Below, one piece after another: positions 1 through 6,538 of a DNA stretch of 7,362 bases. The position numbers were made by a program, and so were the translations under genes. Location of the stretch: assembly GCA_030533035.1 (NCBI GenBank), contig JAUNJW010000098.1:1-7362 (forward strand), in the 5' to 3' direction. The DNA is from Erysipelotrichaceae bacterium (GTDB taxonomy: Bacteria; Bacillota_I; Bacilli_A; Erysipelotrichales; Erysipelotrichaceae). The notes under the pieces are model-generated. The model ran no database searches. It was not told the DNA's origin and saw nothing but the letters and a program-made list of their open reading frames with translations. Within the stretch, counting starts at the first letter, position 1. Each line of letters opens with the position of its first letter.

Positions 1-381
1 GTTCATGATCGCTCTCTGGATCGGCGCCCCGCCGCGGTACTTCGGCAGCAAGGACGGATGTACATTCACACAGCCAAGCGATGGCGCTTCAAGAATGCGG
101 GAAGGCACAAACTGTCCGTATGCACAGGTGACAATGAGATCGGGTTTATATGCAAGGATCTCATCGATCATATCTTTCAGCCTGACCGGCTGCAGCACAT
201 CGATCTGGTTTTCATCCGCCAGCGCGGCAACCGGAGTGCGCTGGATGATCTTCTTCCGGCCGACCGGCTTATCGGGCTGGGTGACGGCCAGGACGACCTG
301 ATATTTCATTTCTATGAGCGTTTTCAGCATGCCGGCTGCGAAGGCCGGAGTGCCGAAAAACACGATCCGGGGATTTTCCAT
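1..381 (-). CDS. fmt: Methionyl-tRNA formyltransferase, N-terminal part (runs off left edge)
   Basis: Fmt transfers a formyl group from 10-formyl-tetrahydrofolate to the amino group of Met on initiator tRNA, making fMet-tRNA for translation initiation in the cytoplasm. The first 127 codons are visible, out of roughly 310 in the family, with no stop before the window edge. The start of the Rossmann-like formyltransferase domain is clear (FFGTPAFA, residues 8-15), followed by TQPDKPVGR (34-42) and AYGQFVP (87-93). The catalytic block NVHPSLLPKYRGGAPIQ (106-122) contains the expected Asn106 and His108. The ATG at 381-379 is chosen because AGGAGG (395-390, minus strand) sits 8 nt upstream and the protein begins just before the first strand. 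It is divergent from rpsT, and no def gene lies on its upstream side. The family is certain; only the C-terminal tRNA-binding domain is unseen. Confidence 0.96.
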   Translation of the reverse strand, partial: MENPRIVFFGTPAFAAGMLKTLIEMKYQVVLAVTQPDKPVGRKKIIQRTPVAALADENQIDVLQPVRLKDMIDEILAYKPDLIVTCAYGQFVPSRILEAPSLGCVNVHPSLLPKYRGGAPIQRAIMN

Positions 382-407
382 ATACAAAACCTCCTGTTTC
401 GGGTTTT

Positions 408-413
408 ATTATA
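408..413 (-). promoter_or_regulatory. fmt: Candidate -10 box for fmt
   Basis: A perfect TATAAT reads on the minus strand at 413-408, 12 nt upstream of the fmt Shine-Dalgarno. Transcription would start near 401, giving a leader of about 20 nt. No convincing -35 is present: at a 16-nt spacing the hexamer is TGCAAT, and at 17 nt it is ATGCAA. TG lies directly against the -10 rather than one base away, so it is not a standard extended -10. The -10 is good, but the promoter as a whole is moderately supported. Confidence 0.45.
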
Positions 414-430
414 CATAAATACTGTTTTTA

Positions 431-459
431 TTGCATTTTAAAAGTGCGTTTGCTATAAT
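431..459 (+). promoter_or_regulatory. rpsT: Sigma-A type promoter for rpsT
   Basis: The -35 box TTGCAT (431-436), a 17-nt spacer and a perfect -10 TATAAT (454-459) are preceded by TGC (451-453), an extended -10. Transcription should start near 466, leaving a leader of about 28 nt before the rpsT ATG. A strong promoter suits a ribosomal protein gene. The short leader leaves no room for a large structured regulatory RNA. Confidence 0.8.
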
Positions 460-493
460 TCACTCTGCTGATAAATGAACAGGAGGTGTTCTC

Positions 494-757
494 ATGGCGA
501 ATATCAAGTCTCAGAAAAAGCGTGCTCTTACAAACCTGAAAAGACAGAATGCCCGTGCCGGTCAGAAGAGTGAACTGAAGACAGCGATCAAGAAGGTTGT
601 CGCTGCCGTCGACGCTGGTGATAAGGAAGCCGCAAAGACAGCTTTCGACGCTGCCAACAAGTCTCTCGACAAGGCTGTAGTCAACCACATCAGGAAGGCT
701 AACTACGCTGCCCGTCAGAAGTCAAGACTCGCAAAGCTTGTCAATTCAATCAACTAA
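494..757 (+). CDS. rpsT: 30S ribosomal protein S20
   Basis: S20 is a primary 16S rRNA-binding protein of the small subunit, needed for correct 30S assembly. The 87-residue product has the normal family length and the typical start MANIKSQKKRALTN. It is a highly basic, Ala/Lys-rich helical protein and contains the conserved C-terminal signature KGIIHKNxAARxKSRL-like, here NHIRKANYAARQKSRLAKLV (residues 64-83). The start is fixed by a strong AGGAGGTG at 481-488, 5 nt before the ATG. It is monocistronic: its own promoter lies upstream, and a hairpin terminator begins about 4 nt after the TAA. It is divergent from fmt and convergent with trmK. I see nothing unusual in the protein. Confidence 0.98.
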   Translation: MANIKSQKKRALTNLKRQNARAGQKSELKTAIKKVVAAVDAGDKEAAKTAFDAANKSLDKAVVNHIRKANYAARQKSRLAKLVNSIN

Positions 758-760
758 GTG

Positions 761-792
761 AAAAAAAACGCGGTTCACCGCGTTTTCTCTTT
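761..792. terminator. Bidirectional intrinsic terminator between rpsT and trmK
   Basis: The arms AACGCGG (767-773) and CCGCGTT (778-784) pair perfectly around a 4-nt loop (774-777). The stem extends to 9 bp through AAAA/TTTT (765-768 with 783-786). On the plus strand the hairpin is followed by TTTTCTCTTT, ending rpsT. On the minus strand it is followed by eight T (complement of A at 761-768), a better U-tract that ends the rpoD-trmK transcript. The trmK TGA stop (777-775) lies in the loop and the last trmK codons form one arm. Confidence 0.88.
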
Positions 793-1440
793 GGCTCTGT
801 TCCAGAGTTCAAGTTCTTTCTGAAGATGTTCCCTGCGGTCATCTTCTTTTTTTATGACCGGAAGGATCTTTGTGATTTTGTCAATCTGCCGCTGGCAGTA
901 TTCCCCATAGCCTTCCTGTTTCGCCAGATATCCGGTGCCGCACAGGATTTCCAGCTCATCGAGGCCGGGATGCGGCGCCGTCGTGAAGCTGATGGCGATG
1001 TAGTCAAAGCCGCGCTCGCTGATCAGCACTTCATCGTCAATCGTGAAATGATGATCCGAGATCCATCTGCGCATGTCAGACGTGTTGCGGTTGACTTCAG
1101 CGATAATCTGGGACAGCCTGTCCAGCCTGTCCATCGCCCTTTCGAGAATTCCCGTGCATGTGAAATATCCCATGCCGGCAATGACGGCGCATTCTGTGTC
1201 CATCGGGACACCGTCAAACCCGTCGCATAAAATGGTCGTGATCTGACTGCTGAGGCCCTCTTTTGCGATATTGCGCTGCGCCGCTTTCAGGGGACCTTCG
1301 GTGATATCGCAGGCATAGGCTTTTTCTACCCTTCCCATTTTGACAAGAAGGATGGGAAGAAAGGCGTGATCGGTGCCGATATCGGCCGCAATCACGCCCT
1401 GTTTTACCATGTCAGCGATTTTTTCAATCCGCCTGCTCAT
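775..1440 (-). CDS. trmK: tRNA (adenine(22)-N1)-methyltransferase TrmK
   Basis: TrmK (YqfN family) uses S-adenosylmethionine to methylate N1 of A22 in the D-arm of certain tRNAs (serine and tyrosine tRNAs in Bacillus). The 221-residue product starts directly in the Rossmann methyltransferase fold. The SAM motif is ADIGTDHAFLP (19-29), and an acidic residue after strand 2 is at Asp45 (YACDITEGP). The AGMG motif is at 88-91, followed by a VNRNTSDMRRWI segment (116-127), and the C-terminal part (about 170-221) is charged and probably helical, like the family's coiled-coil. The ATG follows the rpoD stop by one base (TAAGATG) and no good Shine-Dalgarno is near, so translation probably depends on ribosomes finishing rpoD. 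Position after rpoD is the standard Bacillota order. Two family positions look altered: the usual GMGG reads GMGY, and the usual QPN reads EVN. Family assignment is strong; conservation of activity is inferred. Confidence 0.92.
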   Translation of the reverse strand: MSRRIEKIADMVKQGVIAADIGTDHAFLPILLVKMGRVEKAYACDITEGPLKAAQRNIAKEGLSSQITTILCDGFDGVPMDTECAVIAGMGYFTCTGILERAMDRLDRLSQIIAEVNRNTSDMRRWISDHHFTIDDEVLISERGFDYIAISFTTAPHPGLDELEILCGTGYLAKQEGYGEYCQRQIDKITKILPVIKKEDDRREHLQKELELWNRAKEKTR

Positions 1441-1441
1441 C

Positions 1442-3343
1442 TTATTTGTCGAAGAAATCCTTGAGACGCTTGGATCTGGTCGGATGCTTCAGCTTGCGCA
1501 GAGCCTTGGCTTCGATCTGACGGATTCTCTCTCTGGTGACATTGAATTCCTTGCCGACTTCCTCAAGGGTTCTGGTTCTGCCGTCATAGAGGCCGAAGCG
1601 GAGTCTGAGAACTTTTTCTTCCCTTTCCGTCAGGCCGGCGAGAACGTTGTTGATTTCATCCTTGAGCAGCTGGTTGGAAGCGTACTGGTCAGGAGAAAGC
1701 GCGTCCTTGTCCTCAATGAAGTCGCCGAGGTGGGAGTCATCCTCTTCACCGATCGGGGTTTCCAGGGAGACCGGTTCAAGCGCGATCTTCTGGATCTCAC
1801 GGACCTTTTCCGGGGAGATGCCGTCCATGCGGGCGGAGATTTCCTCGGCTGTCGGGTCACGGCCGAGTTCCTGGACGAGCTGGCGCTGGACTCTTGTCAG
1901 CTTGTTGATTGTTTCAACCATATGGACAGGGATACGGATTGTTCTTGCCTGGTCGGCGATGGCACGGGTGATCGCCTGGCGGATCCACCATGTCGCATAT
2001 GTGGAGAATTTGAATCCCTTTGTATAATCAAACTTTTCGACCGCTTTGACGAGGCCCATGTTGCCTTCCTGGATCAGATCCAGGAACAGCATGCCGCGGC
2101 CGACATATTTCTTGGCGATGGAGACGACCAGACGCAGGTTGGAGGAGATCAGGATGGAGCGTGCTTCTTCATCCCCCTCTTCAATGCGCTTGGCGATTTC
2201 CGGTTCATCCTCAGGCTTCAGCAGCGGGACACGGCCGATTTCCTTAAGGTACATCTTGACCGGGTCATTGAGCTGGACTGCGCTGGAACGTGTGTACAGG
2301 GAAAGATCGGGAATACTGGAGGTGCCGTATTCATCGTCGACGCCATCGTCAGTATCATCGATATTGGAATCCAGGTCGCCGGAATCATCGAGGCTGATAT
2401 CATCCTCGGCCTCCATTTCCTCGATGTCCTCATCTTCGGAAACGGTGATATTTTCAGCGGAGAACCAGTCCCAGAGGGCGTCCATGTCCTCATCGGAGAG
2501 ATCGAGGTTTTCCAGGGAAGCCATGATATCCTTCTGGTAAATGGCGCCGTCGTTTGTATAAACGGTGCGGTAGTCTTCCTTCAGCTCGTCAAGGCTCTTG
2601 AGTTCCTTGATTCTTCCTTCACGCTTGTAGACGTCAATCTGCGTCCTGCTTTCGCGCATCATGGATCTGTCGATGACAGCCTTGCCGCCTTCGTTGGCGC
2701 TGGCAACCTCGATCGGATCCAGGGAAATCTCAGGAGCAGGCTCGGCTTCCTTCTTTTTGCGGGAAGCCTTCTTTGCCGGCTTTGTTTCTTCCTGCGGTTC
2801 AGCGATGGCTTCAGCCGGCTTTTCTTCCTCTGCCTTTGCCTTCTTCTTTGCCGGTTTCTTCGCCGGCTTCTCTTCAGGAATTTCTTCCTTTACTTCCGCT
2901 TCCGGCTTTCTGGCGGCCTTGGCGGATTTCTTTTTTGCGGGCTTTTCAGCGGCTGCTTCTGCGACAGGCTCTTCCGCCGGCACTTCCGCTTCCTTCTTTT
3001 TGCGGGAAGTCTTCTTTGCCGGCTTTGTTTCCTCAGCCGGTTCAGCAATCACTTCAGCCGGCTTTTCTTCAGCCTTCTTCTTTTTGGAGGCTGTTTTCTT
3101 CGCGGGCTTTTCAGCCGCCGGTGCTTCTTCTGCCGTTACCGTTACGGCAGCTTTTTTCGCAGTCTTTCTGACCGGCTTTTCCTCTTGGGCCGGTTCCGGT
3201 CCGGTTTTCTTGCGGGCAGCAGGCTTTTTCACAGGTGCTTCCGCTGTCTCGGAGGCTTTCTTTGTTCCGGTTTTCTTTGTAGTCTTTTTGGTTTTCTTGG
3301 TCTCTTCAGCTGCTTCAACTGTTTCACTGACTGTTTTCTTCAT
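1442..3343 (-). CDS. rpoD: Primary (housekeeping) RNA polymerase sigma factor with long basic N-terminal extension
   Basis: RpoD/SigA directs RNA polymerase to -10/-35 promoters of most genes. The 633-residue product is much longer than the roughly 370-residue Bacillus SigA. Residues 1-205 are a low-complexity tail of Lys, Ala, Glu, Pro and Thr. A region 1.1-like domain follows at about 235-302, then an acidic linker (303-338). Region 1.2 is at about 356-391 ([19 protein letters not shown]). Region 2 is at about 397-475, with [18 protein letters not shown] at 445-462 for -10 melting. Region 3 is at about 476-550, with the [11 protein letters not shown] finger at 535-545. Region 4 is at about 563-630, with the -35-binding helix-turn-helix [20 protein letters not shown] at 592-611. 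There is no large insert between 1.2 and 2.1. The ATG is supported by GGAGG at 3355-3351, 7 nt upstream, inside dnaG; the next in-frame Met is at residue 228. It overlaps dnaG by 20 nt and trmK follows after 1 nt. The core is certain; the tail's function is unknown. Confidence 0.97.
   Translation of the reverse strand: MKKTVSETVEAAEETKKTKKTTKKTGTKKASETAEAPVKKPAARKKTGPEPAQEEKPVRKTAKKAAVTVTAEEAPAAEKPAKKTASKKKKAEEKPAEVIAEPAEETKPAKKTSRKKKEAEVPAEEPVAEAAAEKPAKKKSAKAARKPEAEVKEEIPEEKPAKKPAKKKAKAEEEKPAEAIAEPQEETKPAKKASRKKKEAEPAPEISLDPIEVASANEGGKAVIDRSMMRESRTQIDVYKREGRIKELKSLDELKEDYRTVYTNDGAIYQKDIMASLENLDLSDEDMDALWDWFSAENITVSEDEDIEEMEAEDDISLDDSGDLDSNIDDTDDGVDDEYGTSSIPDLSLYTRSSAVQLNDPVKMYLKEIGRVPLLKPEDEPEIAKRIEEGDEEARSILISSNLRLVVSIAKKYVGRGMLFLDLIQEGNMGLVKAVEKFDYTKGFKFSTYATWWIRQAITRAIADQARTIRIPVHMVETINKLTRVQRQLVQELGRDPTAEEISARMDGISPEKVREIQKIALEPVSLETPIGEEDDSHLGDFIEDKDALSPDQYASNQLLKDEINNVLAGLTEREEKVLRLRFGLYDGRTRTLEEVGKEFNVTRERIRQIEAKALRKLKHPTRSKRLKDFFDK
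2741..2827 (-). repeat. Internal direct repeat, copy 2 (rpoD residues 173-201)
   Basis: This 87-bp segment matches 2984-3070 at 77 of 87 bases by hand alignment. The encoded 29 residues differ at three positions (Val/Ala, Ala/Gln, Thr/Ala). Both copies are in the rpoD reading frame and in the same orientation, 243 bp apart, an exact number of codons. The shorter motif EKPAKK recurs at residues 78, 133 and 158, so the repeated unit is part of a longer, partly degenerate array. Confidence 0.85.
2984..3070 (-). repeat. Internal direct repeat, copy 1 (rpoD residues 92-120)
   Basis: This is the partner of 2741-2827. It encodes the core [17 protein letters not shown] (residues 104-120), matched by [17 protein letters not shown] (185-201) in the other copy. 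Sequence preceding both copies is also related (EKPAKK followed by a Lys-rich run and AEE), suggesting duplication of a segment of about 80 codons that has since diverged. Confidence 0.85.
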
Positions 3344-5075
3344 CTATGTACCTCCGTAGTTCTCTCAGACATTCTGCGTACTTGTTGAGAATCAGCTGCC
3401 GGCTCAGATCATTCAGATCTGTGTTCAGCTGCTGTTTATAGGCGTCTGCCTCGGCATTCAGCACCGTGATTTTGACTTTCCGGATAGCGCCGTCCATCAG
3501 TTTTTCATCATAGTCGAGCGTCCCGTCCGGACCGCTTGCCAGAGCGGAAATCAGATTCCTGATTTCCTGTTCGCGGGCAGCGTCAATCAATCCGGAGGGA
3601 TCACAGGTTCCGTACGTGTGACGGGCATCCAGTATCATCATCGCCAGGGTCTGGTTGGCAGGCCTGTTCAGGTAGCCGAGTTCTTCTTCAAAGCGGCGGG
3701 CCGCTTCGGCGGAATTCATCATCATGCAAAGAATCAGTTCCTCCGCCTTGTCGGAACCGTTTCTGACGTTCAGCCGTTTCTGCGGCGGCTGGGCGCTGTC
3801 ATTTCTTTCCCTGCGGGTGTAATCGATCCGCATGCCGCTGATTCTTGCCAGCTCGTCGGTGAAATACCGGCGGTCGGTCTCATCAGTCAGCAGATCAATT
3901 TCCGCTTTTGCTTCAGTGACAAACTGTTTCTTTTCCAGATAGCTGTTCAGGTTGTAGCGGCTGCTCAGGTACTGCAGGACAAATTCCGGCCAGGAAAGCT
4001 CCTGCTTTACCATTTCCTTCAGCGCCGCTTCGGACTGGGTGCGGATGATCTCATCCGGGTCAAGTCCGGTCCGGTTCAATACAACCGACACGTCGCAGCC
4101 GGCGTCCCTTGCCATTTTCGCGGCCCGGAACGTCGCCGCCTGACCGGCGCTGTCACCGTCATAGCAGAAGACAATTCTCGCGGCGAGTGAGCGCAGCAGG
4201 CTGATCTGATGGGCTGTGCAGGAAGTGCCCAGCGTGCAGACCGCGTTGTCTATGCCGGCTCTGGCAAAGGCGATGACATCGGTTACGCCTTCGGTGACAT
4301 AGATCCTTCCTTCGCGGCGGGCAGTCGCCCTGGCCCGGTGGCTGTTGTAGACAATGTCGCCTTTGGTAAAGAGTTCCGTGTCATTTGTGTTGATGTATTT
4401 GCTGGGATTGGCCTTGTCCAGCGTCCTGGCGGAAAAGCCGATCGGATTGCCGCGGGCGTCGTGGATCGGGAATGTGATCCTATCGCTGAATACATCATGG
4501 AGACCGCCTGCTGTCAGCCGCGCCACATTGACGCTGACCATGTCGGCGTCGCGGTAGCCCTTGGCATGCAGGAAGCGGTACAGGCTGTCGCCGCCCGGGT
4601 TGTAGCCGATCTCAAACCGGCTGATGATCTCATCGCTGAGTCCCCTGGCGCTCAGGTAATCCTTGGCGCTGCGCGACTCGGCGGTATTGAGCTGGTAGGC
4701 GGTGAAGCGGATTGTTTCCTTCAGCACATTGTACAGGCTTTCCTTATGGGGATCCTTCGGGACGGATACTGCCTCCGGCTGGACCGAGAGCTGATAGCCG
4801 GTGAGCGAAGCCACCCGGCCGACCGCCTCCGGAAAGGAAACCTTTTCATAATTCTGCACAAATGTGAAGACATTGCCGCCGGCGCCGCAGACAAAACATT
4901 TGTAAATCTGCTTTTCCGGCGAGATCGACATCGAGGGAGAATGGTCATCATGAAACGGGCAGATTGCCACATAGGATTTACCCTGCCTGCGGACCTGCAG
5001 ATAGTGCGAAATGACATCTACGATATCTGCCCTGCTTCTTACTTCAGTGATTTCTTCCTGAGAGATTCTGACCAT
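3324..5075 (-). CDS. dnaG: DNA primase DnaG
   Basis: DnaG makes the short RNA primers for leading- and lagging-strand synthesis, working with the replicative helicase at the fork. The 583-residue product has the normal family architecture. The N-terminal CHC2 zinc finger uses Cys39, His42, Cys60 and Cys63 (CPFH ... CFVC). The RNA-polymerase core (about 115-255) contains GFSARTLD (213-220) and [16 protein letters not shown] (224-239). The Toprim domain has Glu262 ([10 protein letters not shown]) and the metal-binding DGD at 306-308 (YDGDSAGQ). The C-terminal helicase-interaction region is about 440-583. The ATG is chosen because AAAGGG (5085-5080) is 4 nt upstream and the protein begins MVRISQEEI as usual. 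It starts 22 nt after the glyQS stop, and its last codons overlap rpoD and carry the rpoD ribosome binding site. The Toprim motif is more often EGYMDV or EGFMDV; here it is EGVTDV, but the catalytic Glu and Asp are kept. Confidence 0.97.
   Translation of the reverse strand: MVRISQEEITEVRSRADIVDVISHYLQVRRQGKSYVAICPFHDDHSPSMSISPEKQIYKCFVCGAGGNVFTFVQNYEKVSFPEAVGRVASLTGYQLSVQPEAVSVPKDPHKESLYNVLKETIRFTAYQLNTAESRSAKDYLSARGLSDEIISRFEIGYNPGGDSLYRFLHAKGYRDADMVSVNVARLTAGGLHDVFSDRITFPIHDARGNPIGFSARTLDKANPSKYINTNDTELFTKGDIVYNSHRARATARREGRIYVTEGVTDVIAFARAGIDNAVCTLGTSCTAHQISLLRSLAARIVFCYDGDSAGQAATFRAAKMARDAGCDVSVVLNRTGLDPDEIIRTQSEAALKEMVKQELSWPEFVLQYLSSRYNLNSYLEKKQFVTEAKAEIDLLTDETDRRYFTDELARISGMRIDYTRRERNDSAQPPQKRLNVRNGSDKAEELILCMMMNSAEAARRFEEELGYLNRPANQTLAMMILDARHTYGTCDPSGLIDAAREQEIRNLISALASGPDGTLDYDEKLMDGAIRKVKITVLNAEADAYKQQLNTDLNDLSRQLILNKYAECLRELRRYIDEENSQ
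3351..3355 (-). promoter_or_regulatory. rpoD: rpoD ribosome binding site inside the end of dnaG
   Basis: GGAGG reads on the minus strand 7 nt before the rpoD ATG and falls within the CGG AGG codons (Arg-Arg) near the DnaG C-terminus. Ribosomes terminating dnaG at 3326-3324 pass over both this site and the rpoD start, so the two genes are likely translationally coupled. This site also fixes the rpoD start, and hence confirms that the basic tail is translated. Confidence 0.85.
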
Positions 5076-5097
5076 CTTACCCTTTATCTGCTTTCAA

Positions 5098-6474
5098 TCA
5101 GAAACGAATTTCGCGGCAGATCAGGGAGCGGACCTGCTCAACGCTCATTCTTTCCTGCTTCATGGAATCACGGAAACGGATTGTGACTGTTCCGTCTTCC
5201 ATCGTCTGATCATCAACTGTGATGCAGTACGGTGTGCCGACTTCATCCATGCGGCGGTATCTCTTGCCGATGGATCCGGCGTCGTCATAGGAGACAGTGA
5301 AGTCATAGGAAAGGTCTTTGTAGATTTCCTGTGCCTTTTCACTGTGAGCCTTTTTCTTCAGCGGCAGGATCGCTGCCTTGACCGGAGCAAGAACCGGTGA
5401 GAAGCGCATGACAATACGCTTGTCGCCGTTTTCGAGCTCTTCCTCGTCATAGGCGTCTGTGAAGAACATGAAGAACAGTCTTTCAACGCCGACGGCCGGT
5501 TCAACAACATAAGGAATATACTTTTCGTTGGTGACAGGATCGAGATAGGTCATGTCCTTGCCGGAAGTGATCTGGTGCTGTGTCAGGTCATAGTCTGTAC
5601 GGTCAGCGATGCCCCAGAGCTCACCCCAGCCCCACGGGAATTTATATTCGATATCGGTTGTCGCCTTGGAATAGAAGCTGAGTTCTTCCTTTTCATGGTC
5701 GCGGAAACGCAGGTTTTCAGGATTGCCGCCGAGGCTGAGAATCCAGTCCATGCAGAAATTGCGCCAGTAAGGGAACCAGTTGTCATCATCATTCGGCTTG
5801 CAGAAGAATTCCATTTCCATCTGCTCGAATTCACGGGTTCTGAAAATGAAGTTGCCCGGTGTGATTTCGTTGCGGAAGGATTTGCCGATCTGGCCGATGC
5901 CGAACGGCAGCTTCTTTCTGTAAGCGCGCTGGACATTCTTGAAGTCAACGAACATGCCCTGGGCTGTTTCCGGACGCAGATAGATGGTGCTCTTGCCGTC
6001 TTCGAGAGTGCCCTGGAATGTCTTGAACATCAGGTTGAACTGTCTGATCGGTGTGAAGTTATGCTTGCCGCAGTCGGGACACGGAATCTGGTTCTCTTCA
6101 ATGAACTTTTCCATCTGTTCATTGGACCAGCCTTCACATGTGACCTTTCCCTGTGACCAGTTTTCAATCAGCTGGTCAGCACGGTGTCTGGTTTTGCATT
6201 CTTTGCAGTCCATCAGCGGATCGGAGAAACCCTTGAGATGTCCGGACGCTTCCCAGACCTTCGGGTTCATCAGAATCGCAGCCTGGATCTCAACATTGTT
6301 GGGATCTTCCTGGATGAACTTCTTCTGCCATGCCCGTTTGATGTTGTCCTTGAGCATAACGCCGTAAGGACCGAAATCCCAGGTGTTGCTCAGGCCGCCG
6401 TAGATTTCAGAGCCCTGAAATACGAAGCCTGTGTTCTTGGCATGGGATACGATCAGATCAAATGTCTTGTCCAT
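5098..6474 (-). CDS. glyQS: Glycyl-tRNA synthetase, single-chain alpha2 type
   Basis: This class II enzyme charges tRNA-Gly with glycine using ATP, in the cytoplasm. The 458-residue protein is the dimeric archaeal/eukaryal-like form also found in many Bacillota and mycoplasmas, not the separate GlyQ plus GlyS form. The start [20 protein letters not shown] and [18 protein letters not shown] (21-38) are typical. Motif 2 is [21 protein letters not shown] (200-220), and motif 3 is [15 protein letters not shown] (321-335). The anticodon-binding domain is about 357-455 ([14 protein letters not shown] at the start). Cys90, Cys93, Cys132 and Cys135 form two CxxC pairs in the insertion that may bind zinc. 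GGAGG (6489-6485) is 10 nt before the ATG. It has its own promoter and a leader of only about 30 nt, so no T-box riboswitch fits between recO and this gene. dnaG follows after 22 nt. Confidence 0.97.
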   Translation of the reverse strand: MDKTFDLIVSHAKNTGFVFQGSEIYGGLSNTWDFGPYGVMLKDNIKRAWQKKFIQEDPNNVEIQAAILMNPKVWEASGHLKGFSDPLMDCKECKTRHRADQLIENWSQGKVTCEGWSNEQMEKFIEENQIPCPDCGKHNFTPIRQFNLMFKTFQGTLEDGKSTIYLRPETAQGMFVDFKNVQRAYRKKLPFGIGQIGKSFRNEITPGNFIFRTREFEQMEMEFFCKPNDDDNWFPYWRNFCMDWILSLGGNPENLRFRDHEKEELSFYSKATTDIEYKFPWGWGELWGIADRTDYDLTQHQITSGKDMTYLDPVTNEKYIPYVVEPAVGVERLFFMFFTDAYDEEELENGDKRIVMRFSPVLAPVKAAILPLKKKAHSEKAQEIYKDLSYDFTVSYDDAGSIGKRYRRMDEVGTPYCITVDDQTMEDGTVTIRFRDSMKQERMSVEQVRSLICREIRF

Positions 6475-6509
6475 AAGCGAAAAACCTCCAAATTAACATA
6501 GTCTGAATT

Positions 6510-6538
6510 AATATAGCACTTTCATCTTTCTCATTCAA
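6510..6538 (-). promoter_or_regulatory. glyQS: Sigma-A type promoter for glyQS-dnaG-rpoD-trmK
   Basis: On the minus strand, -35 TTGAAT (6538-6533), a 17-nt spacer and -10 TATATT (6515-6510) are preceded by TGC (6518-6516), an extended -10. The arrangement matches the rpsT promoter in spacing and in the TGC element. The -35 overlaps the last codons and stop of recO. Transcription should start near 6503, about 29 nt before the glyQS ATG. Readthrough from era-recO is also likely, as no terminator is seen in the gap. Confidence 0.68.

Noticed and set aside
58..441. Plus-strand 127-codon frame at the left edge.
   Set aside because: It is opposite fmt, whose catalytic motif on the minus strand is unambiguous, and it runs through the divergent promoter region.
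428..688. Minus-strand 86-codon frame opposite rpsT.
   Set aside because: It is the shadow of the S20 gene; the plus-strand product has normal S20 length, sequence and a strong ribosome binding site.
2729..3343. Possibility that the Lys-rich stretch is a separate histone-like gene or a frameshifted fusion to rpoD.
   Set aside because: The reading frame is continuous from the supported ATG into region 1.1 and the sigma core, with no stop, no second ribosome binding site and no sign of a frame change.
2661..3359. Plus-strand 232-codon frame with repeated FFAGF-like units, resembling a repetitive hydrophobic protein.
   Set aside because: The repeats are simply the reverse complement of the PAKK repeats in the rpoD tail. 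It lies wholly opposite a well-supported gene.
1373..3388. A 671-codon open frame on the plus strand covering all of rpoD, with a Leu/Phe/Cys/Arg-rich C-terminal half that looks like membrane protein.
   Set aside because: It is the antisense shadow of rpoD. Lys and Glu codons (AAA/AAG, GAA/GAG) on the minus strand become Phe/Leu codons on the plus strand and rarely make stops. No ribosome binding site or recognisable domain supports it, and the minus-strand protein has clear sigma-70 motifs.
4209..5186. Plus-strand 325-codon frame opposite dnaG.
   Set aside because: It has no family motif, is antisense to intact dnaG motifs, and extends across the glyQS-dnaG joint; it is a by-product of base composition.
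6475..6530. Possible T-box or other riboswitch upstream of glyQS.
   Set aside because: Only 56 nt separate recO from glyQS, and they are filled by a promoter and ribosome binding site; no stem-loop with a specifier or T-box sequence is visible.
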